64,000 nt of DNA from Bradyrhizobium sp. 164 (GCF_023073715.1 NZ_JADPKA010000040.1:62001-126000); one strand, 5' to 3'; positions 17,238 through 27,018 are shown, numbered from the stretch's first letter. The notes: generated by a model not told the origin, from the letters alone. Made by a program: numbers and translations.

Positions 17238-18099
17238 AGATCAGCGCGGCGATCTGGCCCGCGCCAAGCGGCTCGCCGAGCGCGATCGCCGAGGCGACGA
17301 CGCCGATGACCGGCACGGCCATGGTGCCGATCGCGGCGACAGAGGCCGGCAGGCGCGCGAGCGCGGCGAACCAGCTGACATAGGCGATGCAGAACTGCAC
17401 CACGGTCGAATAGACCAAGAGCCACCAGCCGAGCGGCGTCACCCGCGACAGATGCGTGGTCTCGACCAGGAGGCCGATGATCGAGATCGGCAGGCAGCCG
17501 ATGCCGATCTGCCAGGCCGCCGCCGTGATCGGCGGCAGGCGGATCGGGTACTTTTTCGAGAACACCGTGCCGACGGCAAAGCCGAACGCGCCGCACAGCG
17601 CCATGATAATGCCCGGCAGCTTTTCCGCGCTGGCGGCAATGCCATTGCCGCCCATGATCGAGGCAAGACCGGCAAAGGCCATTGCCAGCCCCAGCGTGCG
17701 CAAGAGGGTCGGCCGCTCCCCCAGCACCGGCCAGGCGATGATCGAGGCCCAGACCGGCATGGTGTAGGCGATCAGCGCCGCCTCGCTCGCCGGCAGCCAG
17801 AGCAGCGCCAGACCCATCAGCACCATCCAGCCGGTGACGTTGAGCACCGCGGCGGTCAGTAAGCGCGGCCAGACCACGCCCTCGACCCGCAGGCTCTGCC
17901 GTCGCACGACCGCGAGCAGCGCCAGCAGCACCGCGCCGAGCACGCCGGTGACCCCGCGCAGCGTCAGCGGCGGCAGCTCGGCGAGCAGGAATTTCGTCAC
18001 CGGCCAGTTGAAGCCCCAGCCGATCGAGGTGATCGCGAGGAACATCAGTCCGGCCGGGGCGATGCGCGGCCGCGCATCCCGGCGGGTCGAATCATGCAT
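17203..18099 (-). CDS. DMT-superfamily (EamA) transporter
   Basis: The protein has 298 residues from the ATG at 18099, with ten predicted membrane helices in two EamA repeats. The first begins LMFLAITSIGWGFNWPVTKFLL; the second holds LCGAFGFAVGTVFSKKY and later AIGTMAVPVIGVVASAIALGEPLG. EamA proteins are usually exporters of amino acids or other metabolites; the substrate is not predictable here. Its stop lies 35 nt inside the 3' end of the convergent hybrid kinase gene. Confidence 0.9.
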   Translation of the reverse strand: MHDSTRRDARPRIAPAGLMFLAITSIGWGFNWPVTKFLLAELPPLTLRGVTGVLGAVLLALLAVVRRQSLRVEGVVWPRLLTAAVLNVTGWMVLMGLALLWLPASEAALIAYTMPVWASIIAWPVLGERPTLLRTLGLAMAFAGLASIMGGNGIAASAEKLPGIIMALCGAFGFAVGTVFSKKYPIRLPPITAAAWQIGIGCLPISIIGLLVETTHLSRVTPLGWWLLVYSTVVQFCIAYVSWFAALARLPASVAAIGTMAVPVIGVVASAIALGEPLGAGQIAALIFTLAAVVLATR

Positions 18100-18856
18100 G
18101 GGGTTGGTCCGGCAAAATCGAAGGTCAGCTTGGCGCGGATTCGCTGCGCAAACCACCACCTCGGGGGGCATGCCTGCCCTCACCTTCCGTAGGGCTACGT
18201 GAGTCCCGCTGACGCAATCCCATCGGCCAAAAATATACCTGCCCTGTGAACAGCGGGATGAAGAGTTGCGAACAGTGCGGCATGCAAATTTTTTTGGTTG
18301 GGAATCCCTGAGGACTCACTGATACTTGGCTCCACAGCAGGCGCGGCCGAGACCCCTGTTATCCCCCACAATCCACCATATTTAGTATTTGATTCAGGAA
18401 CTCGCACTAGTTCTTGACGGGCGCAGCGGAGAGTCCTAGCTTTCGGTCCGTTCGGCGCGAGTGAGTTTGCGTCCCGCCGGCACTCCCCCAAAGGGTCTCG
18501 CAAATCAACACTCCGCCCGCCAGCCAAAGGCAGCGGATGAGGGCTTGTCTGCCCTTTGATGGAGGACGTTTCGGGCGCCAGAACGGGCCGGCAACAGGCT
18601 CGCATGGCAACGGTTGAAGTGACGGCGGGGCGTTGAACGCATGTCGGGCTCATTCCCTTGGGGCGGATGGGCCTGGACATGCCGGCGGATGTGAGGTGCG
18701 CGCACCGAACAATCGCGTCGGGAGAACAAGGGCCGGGTTCACCGGCTGAACTGCGATGCCCGAGGCCGAACGGCCAAAAGGACTCGCGAAGCGAAATGTC
18801 GACGGGAACGCCTGAACGGAGGCGGTTCGGTCAAAGATTAAGGACGGGGCAAGACC
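18100..18856. other. Long intergenic leader upstream of nrdJ
   Basis: This is about 750 nt with no credible gene. It contains a poly-T/A patch near 18285-18300, an AT-rich patch at 18360-18395 and GC-rich potential hairpins from 18480 onward. I looked for the cobalamin riboswitch B12 box and its conserved core and did not see them, although the downstream enzyme uses B12. Confidence 0.5.
18375..18386. promoter_or_regulatory. Possible NrdR-box-like site
   Basis: ACCATATTTAGT is an imperfect dyad (8 of 12 positions symmetric) resembling the A/T-rich core of NrdR boxes that repress ribonucleotide reductase genes. NrdR boxes normally come in pairs about three helical turns apart; the second candidate (near 18402-18418) is weak. 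The site is about 470 nt before nrdJ, which is far. Confidence 0.2.
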
Positions 18857-21800
18857 ATGCGGATTGAGCGGCGCCACACCACTTCGGGACAGTCACCTTA
18901 TGCGGGAATCGATTTCCGGCTGACCACGTCGGAGATTCGCAATCCCGACGGCTCGGTCGTGTTCAAGCTGGAGAACGTCGAGGTGCCGACCGAATGGTCG
19001 CAGGTCGCCTCCGACGTCCTTGCCCAGAAATATTTCCGCAAGGCCGGCGTCGCCGCGCGCCTGAAGAAAGTCGAGGAAGAGTCCGTCCCCTCCTTCCTGT
19101 GGCGCTCGGTGCCCGACACCGAGGCGCTTTCTGTCCTACCTGAGAAAGAGCGCTATGTCAGCGAGCTCAGCGCAAAACAGGTGTTCGATCGCCTCGCCGG
19201 CTGCTGGACCTATTGGGGCTGGAAGGGCAAGTATTTCTCGACCGAGGAAGACGCCCATGCCTTCTTCGACGAGCTCCGCTACATGCTCGCCATGCAGATG
19301 GTCGCGCCGAACTCGCCGCAATGGTTCAACACCGGCCTGCACTGGGCCTATGGCATCGACGGGCCCGGCCAAGGCCATTATTACGTCGACCCCTTCACCG
19401 GCAAGCTGACCAAGTCCAAGTCGGCCTATGAGCACCCGCAGCCGCACGCCTGCTTCATCCAGGGCGTCGGTGACGACCTCGTCAACGAGGGCGGCATCAT
19501 GGACCTCTGGGTCCGCGAGGCGCGCCTGTTCAAATACGGCTCCGGCACCGGCTCCAATTTTTCGCGCCTGCGCGGTGAGGGTGAGAAACTCTCGGGCGGC
19601 GGCCGCTCGAGCGGCCTGATGAGCTTCCTCAAGATCGGCGACCGCGCCGCCGGCGCCATCAAGAGCGGCGGCACCACGCGCCGCGCCGCCAAGATGGTCG
19701 TGGTCGACGTCGATCACCCCGACATCGAGACCTATATCGACTGGAAGGTGAAGGAGGAGCAGAAAGTCGCCGCCCTCGTCACGGGATCCAAGATCAACCA
19801 GAAGCACCTCAAGGCGGTGCTGAAGGCCTGCGTCAATTGCGAAGGCTCGGGCGACGATTGCTTCGATCCCGAGAAGAACCCTGCCCTGCGCCGCGAGATC
19901 AAGCTCGCGCGCCGCAGCCTCGTGCCTGACAATTACATCAAGCGCGTCATCCAGTTTGCCAAGCAAGGCTACAAGGACATCCAGTTCGACACCTACGACA
20001 CGGACTGGGACTCGGAAGCCTACCTCACCGTCTCCGGCCAGAACTCCAACAACTCGGTCTCGCTGAAGGACGATTTTCTGCGCGCCGTCGAGACCGACGG
20101 CGACTGGAATCTGACGGCTCGCACCTCCAAGAAGGTGACGAAGACGCTGAAAGCGCGCGACCTCTGGGAGAAGATCGGCCACGCCGCCTGGGCCTCGGCC
20201 GACCCGGGCCTGCACTTCAACACCACGATGAACGACTGGCACACCTGCAAGGCGTCCGGCGACATCCGCGCGTCCAATCCGTGCTCGGAATACATGTTCC
20301 TGGACGACACGGCGTGCAACCTCGCTTCCGCCAATCTGCTGACGTTCTACAACACCACGACGAAGCATTTCGACGTCGAGGGCTACGAGCATCTCTGCCG
20401 GCTCTGGACCCTCGTGCTCGAAATCTCGGTGATGATGGCGCAGTTCCCGTCCAAAGCGATCGCCGAGCTCTCCTATGAGTTCCGCACGCTCGGCCTCGGC
20501 TACGCCAATATCGGCGGCCTCTTGATGACCATGGGCCTGTCCTATGACAGCAAGGAAGGCCGCGCGCTCTGCGGCGCCCTGACTGCGGTGATGACCGGCA
20601 TCACCTACAAGACCTCGGCCGAGATCGCCTCCGAGCTCGGCACGTTCCCCGGCTACAAGAAGAACGCCGCGCACATGCTGCGCGTGATCCGCAACCACCG
20701 CCGCGCCGCGCATGGCGAGTCCTCCGGCTATGAGGCGCTCAGCGTCAACCCGGTGCCGCTCGACCACGCCTCGTGCCCGCAGCAGGACCTGGTCGCGCAT
20801 GCCAAGGCGGCCTGGGATGCGGCGCTCGAGCTCGGCGAGCAGCACGGTTATCGCAACGCCCAGACCACGGTGATCGCGCCGACCGGCACGATCGGCCTCG
20901 TCATGGATTGCGACACCACCGGCATCGAGCCCGACTTCGCGCTGGTGAAATTCAAGAAGCTCGCCGGCGGCGGCTACTTCAAGATCATCAACCGCGCGGT
21001 CCCCGCAGCGCTGCGCGCGCTCGGCTATCGCGAGAGCGAGATCGCGGAGATCGAAGCCTACGCCGTCGGCCACGGCTCGCTCTCCAACGCGCCGGGCATC
21101 AACGCCTCGACCCTGAAGGCCAAGGGCTTCACCGATGAAGCCATCGCCAAGGTCGAAAAAGCCCTGCCGACCGCCTTCGACATCAAGTTCGCCTTCAACA
21201 AGTGGACCTTTGGCGAAGACTTCATCCGCGACCAGCTCGGCATCGGCGCTGAAGCCATTGCAGCCCCCGGCTTCGACCTGCTCCAGGCCGTGGGCTTCAC
21301 CAAGCGCGAGATCGAGGCGGCCAACGTCCACATCTGCGGCGCGATGACGGTGGAAGGTGCCCCGCACCTCAAGGCCGAGCACTATCCGGTGTTCGACTGC
21401 GCCAATCCGTGCGGCAAGATCGGCAAGCGCTATCTCTCGGTCGAGAGCCACATCCGCATGATGGCGGCGGCGCAGCCCTTCATCTCGGGTGCGATCTCCA
21501 AGACCATCAACATGCCGAACGACGCCACGGTGGAGGACTGCAAGTCCGCCTACATGCTGTCGTGGAAGCTCGCGCTGAAGGCCAACGCGCTCTATCGCGA
21601 CGGCTCCAAGCTCTCCCAGCCGCTCAACTCGCAGCTCATCAGCGACGATGAGGACGAGGACGATGCGGTCGAGCAGCTCTACGAAAAGCCGATGGCGGCG
21701 CGTGCCGCCCAGGTCTCGGAGAAGATCGTCGAGAAGCTCGTCGAGCGCATCATCGTGATGCGCGAGCGCGAGAAGATGCCGGATCGCCGCAAGGGCTACA

Positions 21801-22630
21801 CCCAGAAGGCGGTCGTCGGCGGGCATAAAGTCTACTTGCGCACCGGCGAGTATGACGACGGCCGTCTCGGCGAGATCTTCATCGACATGCACAAGGAAGG
21901 CGCCGCGCTCCGCTCCTTCATCAACAACTTCGCCATCGCGGTGTCGCTCGGCCTGCAATACGGCGTGCCGCTCGACGAATATGTCGACGCCTTCACCTTC
22001 ACCCGCTTCGAGCCGGCGGGACCCGTGCAGGGCAACGACAGCATCAAGTACGCGACCTCGATCCTCGACTACGTCTTCCGTGAGCTGGCGGTGAGCTACC
22101 TTTCTCGCTTCGACCTCGCCCACGTCGATCCCAACGAGACCGGCTTTGACGCGCTCGGCAAGGGCGTTGAGGAAGGTAAGGAGCCGGACGAGGACGGCGG
22201 CCACCACGCGACCAAGCTGGTCTCGCGCGGCCTCACCCGCTCGCGCACCGACAAGCTGGTCGTGATGCGCGGCGGCTCGACCGCGGTCTCGCAAGGCAAC
22301 GACAGCGCGCCGTCAGGCGGCAGCAAGGTCACGGCGATGGCCTCGCATAGCACGAGTGCTCGTGTCGGCGATGCCCTCGAAGGCGCCGTCGCCCTGAAGC
22401 AGGAAGCCCAGCACGATCTCTCCCCCACGGAGAAGCTCGAGCAGCTTCAGTGGAGCAAGGCCAGCAGCGCCGGAACGGTCGCGGTCCCCAGCAAGGCCGA
22501 GCGCCGCGCGGAAGCCAAGGCCAAGGGCTACGAGGGCGAGATGTGCTCGGAGTGCGGCAACTTCACCCTGGTGCGGAATGGCACCTGCATGAAGTGTGAT
22601 ACTTGCGGAAGTACGACGGGTTGTTCGTGA
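18857..22630 (+). CDS. nrdJ: Vitamin B12-dependent (class II) ribonucleoside-diphosphate reductase
   Basis: The protein has 1257 residues, the size of the long class II enzymes of alphaproteobacteria. It reduces ribonucleotides to deoxyribonucleotides using adenosylcobalamin to create a thiyl radical, independent of oxygen. Visible features are the N-terminal reductase domain ([16 protein letters not shown]), the ACFIQ region with the first redox Cys, the active-site block NPCSEY with Cys and Glu, the [21 protein letters not shown] block, and a C-terminal Cys-rich tail (CSECGNF, then [14 protein letters not shown]). That tail probably re-reduces the active site or binds zinc. A Cys/Asp-rich insertion ([11 protein letters not shown]) lies at about 325-335. 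It is a single gene followed by a strong terminator. Confidence 0.98.
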   Translation: MRIERRHTTSGQSPYAGIDFRLTTSEIRNPDGSVVFKLENVEVPTEWSQVASDVLAQKYFRKAGVAARLKKVEEESVPSFLWRSVPDTEALSVLPEKERYVSELSAKQVFDRLAGCWTYWGWKGKYFSTEEDAHAFFDELRYMLAMQMVAPNSPQWFNTGLHWAYGIDGPGQGHYYVDPFTGKLTKSKSAYEHPQPHACFIQGVGDDLVNEGGIMDLWVREARLFKYGSGTGSNFSRLRGEGEKLSGGGRSSGLMSFLKIGDRAAGAIKSGGTTRRAAKMVVVDVDHPDIETYIDWKVKEEQKVAALVTGSKINQKHLKAVLKACVNCEGSGDDCFDPEKNPALRREIKLARRSLVPDNYIKRVIQFAKQGYKDIQFDTYDTDWDSEAYLTVSGQNSNNSVSLKDDFLRAVETDGDWNLTARTSKKVTKTLKARDLWEKIGHAAWASADPGLHFNTTMNDWHTCKASGDIRASNPCSEYMFLDDTACNLASANLLTFYNTTTKHFDVEGYEHLCRLWTLVLEISVMMAQFPSKAIAELSYEFRTLGLGYANIGGLLMTMGLSYDSKEGRALCGALTAVMTGITYKTSAEIASELGTFPGYKKNAAHMLRVIRNHRRAAHGESSGYEALSVNPVPLDHASCPQQDLVAHAKAAWDAALELGEQHGYRNAQTTVIAPTGTIGLVMDCDTTGIEPDFALVKFKKLAGGGYFKIINRAVPAALRALGYRESEIAEIEAYAVGHGSLSNAPGINASTLKAKGFTDEAIAKVEKALPTAFDIKFAFNKWTFGEDFIRDQLGIGAEAIAAPGFDLLQAVGFTKREIEAANVHICGAMTVEGAPHLKAEHYPVFDCANPCGKIGKRYLSVESHIRMMAAAQPFISGAISKTINMPNDATVEDCKSAYMLSWKLALKANALYRDGSKLSQPLNSQLISDDEDEDDAVEQLYEKPMAARAAQVSEKIVEKLVERIIVMREREKMPDRRKGYTQKAVVGGHKVYLRTGEYDDGRLGEIFIDMHKEGAALRSFINNFAIAVSLGLQYGVPLDEYVDAFTFTRFEPAGPVQGNDSIKYATSILDYVFRELAVSYLSRFDLAHVDPNETGFDALGKGVEEGKEPDEDGGHHATKLVSRGLTRSRTDKLVVMRGGSTAVSQGNDSAPSGGSKVTAMASHSTSARVGDALEGAVALKQEAQHDLSPTEKLEQLQWSKASSAGTVAVPSKAERRAEAKAKGYEGEMCSECGNFTLVRNGTCMKCDTCGSTTGCS

Positions 22631-22653
22631 ACTCTTACTTGGGTTGAACATGT

Positions 22654-22683
22654 AAAGGCCGCTCAAACGAGCGGCCTTTATTG
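22654..22683 (+). terminator. Strong rho-independent terminator of nrdJ
   Basis: A perfect 11-bp stem AAAGGCCGCTC / GAGCGGCCTTT (22654-22664, 22669-22679) with an AAAC tetraloop and a TTTATTG tail begins 24 nt after the nrdJ stop. Confidence 0.92.
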
Positions 22684-22714
22684 CAATCAAATTGACAACC
22701 TGTGCGAGCCTCAA

Positions 22715-23300
22715 ATGGAGAAGCGTACCGATACTCGTGGATGGCCTTTAAAACTGATCGGCACCCTCGAACAGCCAACGTCTGAGATTTCGACCCCCGG
22801 TCACCATTATCGGAATTGCTCTCTTCATTTTGCTTGTTGTTGTTGGCTTTCTAGCGATCGGATGGCTGCTGGCAGATCTGCTGAGCGGAGATCAAAAGCG
22901 AGCTGCTGATGCTGCTAAGGCTGCCCTTCCCGTCTTAGCAGGCGCAGTGGGTCTCCCACTCATCGTGTGGCGCTTGCTGATTCTCGTCAACAAACAAGAA
23001 TCAGTGAAGCCAAGACTGATATCGACAGAGAGACTCATTACACATCGATTTTTTCTCGAGCCATCGAACAACTTGGTCAGACAAGAGAACTGAAACCTAC
23101 CATTGAAAGTGAGGAATTCGGACAGGGAGATCCGTGACATCGACCTGCAGGACGTTATTGACTTCTATCCAGACGATCTAAGGGGACTTAAAGCAAATCA
23201 GCGGTCGGTTCATCCCAAGATGCGGATCGGCCGCCGACTTGGCCTCCGCTCGATCTTCTCGGTCGAGATATCGACGACGAGATCACCTTTTAATGTTTAG
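22715..23300 (+). pseudogene. Frameshifted remnant of a two-membrane-segment gene (pentapeptide-repeat-protein-like N-terminus)
   Basis: Translation moves across frames. From ATG 22715 a soluble N-terminus (MEKRTDTRGW...SEIST) runs to a C-rich tract near 22797. A +1 shift then opens two membrane helices (VTIIGIALFILLVVVGFLAIG, then LPVLAGAVGLPLIVWRLLIL). Another shift near 22995 opens SEAKTDIDRETHYTSIFSRA followed by IEQLGQTRELKPTIE before a stop at about 23136. A third frame continues REIRDIDLQDVIDFYPDDLRG. This order (two helices, then the THYTSIFSRAIEQLG block) resembles N-terminal regions I associate with larger rhizobial pentapeptide-repeat proteins; no pentapeptide repeats remain. The gene is clearly broken; the family name is tentative. 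Confidence 0.65.
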
Positions 23301-23633
23301 TGAGCAGCAGCAGGCGGCGGTGGATTACGCCTTCGGCTAATCTATACGACGGGCTCGCTCCGAGCGATCAAGCCTCAGTCTCCGAAAATCCCCGTCTATC
23401 TCATCATCCACACCACCGCCGCCGCCATCTTCCTGCTGCCCTCGACGCTGAGATGACGCCCGTCGGGACCGACGCTGCCCGGTTCCGCCGGACTGACATG
23501 TAGGTGTTACCGCAATCCAACATCGTCTCCGTGACCCGCCGCCAAAATTTCTTTTGCTGTCGAGCCCTCACCTCCTAAACTTCTAACCTCACCGGCATGG
23601 GTTCGGACGGGCCCGGTAGATGTGGAGTCAAGT
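23301..23633. other. Intergenic region with dispersed-repeat-like fragment
   Basis: About 330 nt without a credible gene. GGCGGTGGATTACGCCTTCG near 23313 matches the style of short intergenic repeats I associate with Bradyrhizobium. The rest shows short frames without ribosome sites and may be further decay of the neighbouring pseudogene. Confidence 0.35.
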
Positions 23634-24149
23634 ATGCCCAAACCGGAAAGCTTCCCGATCGAGAAGATCTTCGTTCCCACGAAGCAGAAGAAAGCACTCA
23701 AGCCCGAGATCGTCGGGGAGATCGCGGAAAGTATCCTGGACATCGGACAACAGACCCCGATCTCCGTTCGGCTCGATGGAGATCGCCTCGTCCTTGTCGA
23801 GGGACTGCATCGGCTCGAAGCCTGCAAGGCGCTCGGAGAGACGACCATTCTCGGCGTGGTCGTCACAGTGGAGTTTGCTGAGCACAAGCCGCTGCGCGCC
23901 GAGCGACCCGAAATCGAGGCAGAGCGTATCAAGATGGCGCGATTGAAACAGTTGCGCCTGGAGAAAGAAGCCGCGGAGGCATCGACGGCTACCTTGAAGA
24001 GCGCTGGCGCAACGGAAGCGCCGCGCAGCCGCCCAACGAAAGGCGACCGCGACAATTCGAGGGCATCGCAGGGCCGGACTGCGAAAGCGAAACCCAAGAC
24101 ATTGTCGGACTGGATCACGCAACAAAAGGGCAGCGGCGGCCGCTATTGA
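23634..24149 (+). CDS. ParB N-terminal-domain-like protein
   Basis: The protein has 171 residues from the ATG at 23634 (GGAG 8 nt upstream). The N-terminal 85 residues follow the ParB/Srx fold: IEKIFVPTKQKKALKPEIVGEIAESI, QQTPISVRLDGDRLVLVEGLHRLEACKALGE. The LVEGLHRLEA segment aligns with the GERR-type nucleotide-binding box of ParB and Noc. It lacks the central HTH and dimerisation domains of a plasmid-partition ParB; the rest is a charged, probably disordered tail ending in LSDWITQQKG. It may act as a CTP/ATP-binding regulator or nuclease; no ParA is nearby. Confidence 0.8.
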   Translation: MPKPESFPIEKIFVPTKQKKALKPEIVGEIAESILDIGQQTPISVRLDGDRLVLVEGLHRLEACKALGETTILGVVVTVEFAEHKPLRAERPEIEAERIKMARLKQLRLEKEAAEASTATLKSAGATEAPRSRPTKGDRDNSRASQGRTAKAKPKTLSDWITQQKGSGGRY

Positions 24150-24214
24150 TGGCCAGGTTTCAGCGGGATTGAACCAAACGCCCCATCATAAATCGATCAG
24201 TTCGTCGTCCTACG

Positions 24215-24247
24215 GGAGAGATAGCCGCAAGCCGCGGCTATCTCTCC
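24215..24247. terminator. Bidirectional terminator
   Basis: A perfect 14-bp stem GGAGAGATAGCCGC / GCGGCTATCTCTCC with an AAGCC loop stands between two convergent genes (ParB-like and gapR). It lacks a long T-run on the plus side. Confidence 0.75.
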
Positions 24248-24266
24248 TTGCATTACCGCGATCCTC

Positions 24267-24533
24267 TCACGCCGCTTTCGCCTGCTCCGGCGACGCCGTC
24301 TCCATCGCGCGCATGTAGAGATCGAGCAGGCTTTCGCGCTCATCGCGCTCGTTCTTGTCTTCCTTGCGCAGCTTGATGATCTCCTTGAGGATTTTCACGT
24401 CGAAGCCCTCGCCCTTGGCTTCCGCGAAGACTTCCTTCTTCTGTTCGCTCAACTCCTGCATTTCGCTGTCGAGGTTCTCGATCCGCTCGACGAAGGAACG
24501 GATCTTGCCGCCGGGAATGGTGATGTCGGACAT
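24267..24533 (-). CDS. gapR: GapR family DNA-binding protein (DUF2312)
   Basis: The protein has 88 residues from the ATG at 24533. It matches GapR over its length: SFVERIENLDSEMQELSEQKKEVFAEAKGEGFDVKILKEIIKLRKEDKNERDERESLLDLYMRAM. In Caulobacter, GapR is a nucleoid-associated protein that clamps overtwisted, AT-rich DNA ahead of replication and transcription and stimulates topoisomerases. The protein is all-helical with a coiled-coil dimer region and Lys/Arg residues lining the DNA channel. The extended upstream frame to 24644 is not needed. Confidence 0.93.
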   Translation of the reverse strand: MSDITIPGGKIRSFVERIENLDSEMQELSEQKKEVFAEAKGEGFDVKILKEIIKLRKEDKNERDERESLLDLYMRAMETASPEQAKAA

Positions 24534-24642
24534 GGTGCCTCTTTGCTGACTGGGATCGTGAAAATGCCCGCAAAGAAATGACCAATGTGTTAACCTCGTC
24601 GCCCGCCCATTGCCTGCTGAAAAACGCCGAGGGAGCCGTTGC

Positions 24643-25425
24643 ATGCCCGAGCTTCGCTTCGATGACGGTGCCGCCTATGAGCAGGTGATGGGAGTCTGGA
24701 GCCGTTCGGTCGGCGAGGTCTTTCTCGACTGGCTTGAGCCGGCACAAGGGCTGCGCTGGATCGATGTCGGTTGCGGCAATGGCGCCTTCACCGAGCTCAT
24801 TCTTGCACGCTGCGCACCCAGCGACGTGCAGGGCATCGATCCCTCCGAGGGACAGCTCGCCTTTGCCCGCAGGCGTCCCGGCGCGCGCGGGGCCGTGTTT
24901 CAAACCGGCGATGCCATGGCACTGCCCTTTGAGGCGGCAAGTTTCGATGCCGCGGTGATGGCATTGGTTCTCGTGTTCGTGCGGACCCCCTCGCAAGGTG
25001 TCGCGGAATTGGCGCGCATCGTTCGTCCCGGCGGCCTCGTTGCGACCTACATGTGGGACATGCTGGGCGGCGGATTTCCGCTCGATCCGATCCTCGATGA
25101 GATGTACGCGATGGGGCTGTCGCCGACGCGTCCGCCGCATATGGAAGTGTCCACTCTTGCAGCGCTTCAGAGCCTTTGGAGCGCGGCCGGGCTGCAGCAG
25201 ATCGAGACCCGCGAGATCGCCGTGCAGCGGACGTTTGCCGATTTCGACGAGTTCTGGAATGTGGAGACGAAGGCCCCCTCCACCGCACCCGTGATCGCGG
25301 TCATGCCGGCGGCCGACGTCGCCGCACTCATGCAGCGCGTGAGGGCGCGCCTGCCCACTGATGCGGACGGCCGCATCACCTGCAGCGCCCGCGCGCACGC
25401 GATCAGCGGACGTAAGCCGCGCTGA
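24643..25425 (+). CDS. Class I SAM-dependent methyltransferase
   Basis: The protein has 260 residues from the ATG at 24643 (GAGGGAG upstream). It has a Rossmann-like methyltransferase core: motif I WIDVGCGNGAFTE (residues 44-56), the acidic end of strand 2 in VQGIDPSEGQ, motif II GDAMALPFEAASFDAAVM, and motif III RIVRPGGLVATYMWD. It resembles Methyltransf_11 enzymes such as UbiE-like small-molecule methyltransferases, but the acceptor is unknown. It is divergent from gapR (109 nt), so a shared regulatory region is possible. Confidence 0.87.
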   Translation: MPELRFDDGAAYEQVMGVWSRSVGEVFLDWLEPAQGLRWIDVGCGNGAFTELILARCAPSDVQGIDPSEGQLAFARRRPGARGAVFQTGDAMALPFEAASFDAAVMALVLVFVRTPSQGVAELARIVRPGGLVATYMWDMLGGGFPLDPILDEMYAMGLSPTRPPHMEVSTLAALQSLWSAAGLQQIETREIAVQRTFADFDEFWNVETKAPSTAPVIAVMPAADVAALMQRVRARLPTDADGRITCSARAHAISGRKPR

Positions 25426-25470
25426 ACATGTGGGGAAGCAGGAATTCCTGTGACAACCCGCAGGAATCGC

Positions 25471-25564
25471 GGTGACAGTGCACTAAATTCGTCCGCCATC
25501 GCCGCCCTGCCGAATCTGCGGCTCGATTCACGCTTGGTCGGTGTCAATTAAGTGCACTGTCACC
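25471..25564. repeat. Inverted repeat around a 64-nt spacer
   Basis: GGTGACAGTGCACT (25471-25484) and its exact reverse complement AGTGCACTGTCACC (25551-25564) are 14-bp arms. Similarity continues beyond them (GAAT on the outside, AATT on the inside). The arms could form a long hairpin or be ends of a miniature mobile element; no coding sequence lies between. Confidence 0.7.
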
Positions 25565-25711
25565 GTAATTCATGCGCCGGAGACGCTAGCGGCCTCGCTC
25601 CGCCCGGCTCCCGAGCCCGCCATAATTTTTCCTTTGCACACGCGTTGTGTTGGACAGCGGCGAGACCTATCCTTCCAGTGATCGGACCGCCTCCCATTGA
25701 CGCCCGACCGG

Positions 25712-26692
25712 ATGGAGAGCGCATCGGTGCCTGAAACGAGCGACCCCAACCCTGATACCCACAAGCCTGATGCCGACAAGCCTGACACCGCCAAGCCGGA
25801 CGAGGCGCGCGCCGACGGCGGGCTGGCGCGAGCCTATGACCGGATCAAGAGCGCAGAGGAAGACCTTGCGCGGCTGGACCGGCTGGTTTCCGGAATGGAA
25901 CGCAACAGCGAAGGCCAGCGGGCCTCGCACGCCAGGGCCGGTGCGACGGCAGCCGCAACTTCCGAAAGCAAGGCGCTCGCGCCTGATGCCAAGGTTCGCG
26001 ATCACGGCTTGAAGGGAGACCGGACCATGGTGCGCGCTTTGGTCGGCCTGGTGCTGGCAATCGGCCTTCTCGGTGCCGCCTTCGCGTCGCAATATCGCGA
26101 TGAGGCCAAATCGATCAGCACGTCGATCATGGCACGATGGGTTCCGTCGGCCGCGAGCAAGCCCCCGCCCGCGGTGGAAACTCCGGCGCAGCCGCCGGCA
26201 GTGCAACTGGCTGCTGCGGATGAGTCGAGCCCGCTGCCCGCGCCGCCGACAGCTAAGGAAACGGAAAGCGCCCCAAAGCCTGGCGCCACAGCGCCTGACC
26301 CGTCATCGTCTGATCTTGCGCAATCGCTCAAGGCCATCACGAGCGAGCTTGCGAGCATCAACGGGAAGCTTGAACAACTGAAAAGCCGCAACGAGCAGAC
26401 CCAGCGTGAGCAGGCCGACACCATTCAACAGCTCAAGGCGGCGCAGGAGAAGGATGCCGCGGACAATGCGCGCCTCGCCGCGCAGGTCCAGGCGCTGCAA
26501 ACGCAACTCACCGCTTCGTCCGCGTCTGCAGCCGCGAAGCCCGTCGTGCGAAGCGTGACGAACAACGATGCGGCTGCGCATGCCCGGCCGCACGTATCAG
26601 CGGCCGAACCCCGACGGCCCAGACCGCCGCGAGGCCCCTGGATGCCTCCGCCGCCCTACATGGTCGAACCTTACGGCTATCCGGATTGGTGA
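25712..26692 (+). CDS. Membrane-anchored coiled-coil protein, Ala/Pro-rich
   Basis: The protein has 326 residues from the ATG at 25712 (a TTG at 25697 is the alternative). An acidic N-terminus with tandem Asp-Lys-Pro-Asp units (about 12-30) and a short coiled coil (YDRIKSAEEDLARLDRLVSG) precede one membrane helix (MVRALVGLVLAIGLLGAAFAS, about 107-127). The outer part has an Ala/Pro linker and a coiled coil (LKAITSELASINGKLEQLKSRNEQTQREQADTIQQLKAAQEK broken at intervals by Gln), ending in a Pro/Tyr-rich tail. The protein at 44560 has the same layout, so the two look like paralogues. The function is unknown; a cell-envelope scaffold is a guess. Confidence 0.78.
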   Translation: MESASVPETSDPNPDTHKPDADKPDTAKPDEARADGGLARAYDRIKSAEEDLARLDRLVSGMERNSEGQRASHARAGATAAATSESKALAPDAKVRDHGLKGDRTMVRALVGLVLAIGLLGAAFASQYRDEAKSISTSIMARWVPSAASKPPPAVETPAQPPAVQLAAADESSPLPAPPTAKETESAPKPGATAPDPSSSDLAQSLKAITSELASINGKLEQLKSRNEQTQREQADTIQQLKAAQEKDAADNARLAAQVQALQTQLTASSASAAAKPVVRSVTNNDAAAHARPHVSAAEPRRPRPPRGPWMPPPPYMVEPYGYPDW

Positions 26693-26715
26693 GCCCGCAG
26701 GGCGGGCTTTTTTCC
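26691..26715 (+). terminator. Terminator overlapping the stop codon
   Basis: The 7-bp stem AGCCCGC / GCGGGCT with an AGG loop is followed by six T residues (26708-26713). It begins within the TGA of the preceding gene. Confidence 0.88.
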
Positions 26716-27018
26716 CGAAGGCGCGATTGGATTTGAAGGTCCAGAACACCTTGTATGACACGCTGTGCCGGCGATCGTCGTCCTCGATCGCGATGCCGGA
26801 GTACCTGTGCTGCGCTTCATGATCCGGTAGCTTCGACCGTGGATGTCAGAGAGGATGCGATTCCGAATCCGTTGACGGTCTCCGCCTTGCTGATGTTGAC
26901 GCCATGGAGCCGCGAGCGAAAGTGCGCAGCGGTTTTCCGCAAAGATCATGCTCAAACAAATAGCCTAGATTGCATTAACCAAGTCCATCATCTGCGCTGG
27001 TCGCACTCCCGAAACGGC
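26716..27018. other. Intergenic region, no supported feature
   Basis: About 300 nt upstream of the lytic transglycosylase gene. A long in-frame extension of that gene crosses it, but composition and lack of a ribosome site argue against coding. Confidence 0.4.

Noticed and set aside
18100-18856. Cobalamin riboswitch before nrdJ
   Set aside because: The B12 box and conserved core could not be found by eye; only the long leader is reported.
19136-22294. Very long open frame opposite nrdJ
   Set aside because: It mirrors the GC3 bias of nrdJ in the antisense frame and its product has no recognisable domain.
26755-27018. N-terminal extension of the lytic transglycosylase
   Set aside because: No ribosome site, Arg/Cys-rich composition, and the ATG at 27019 begins a normal basic-then-membrane N-terminus.
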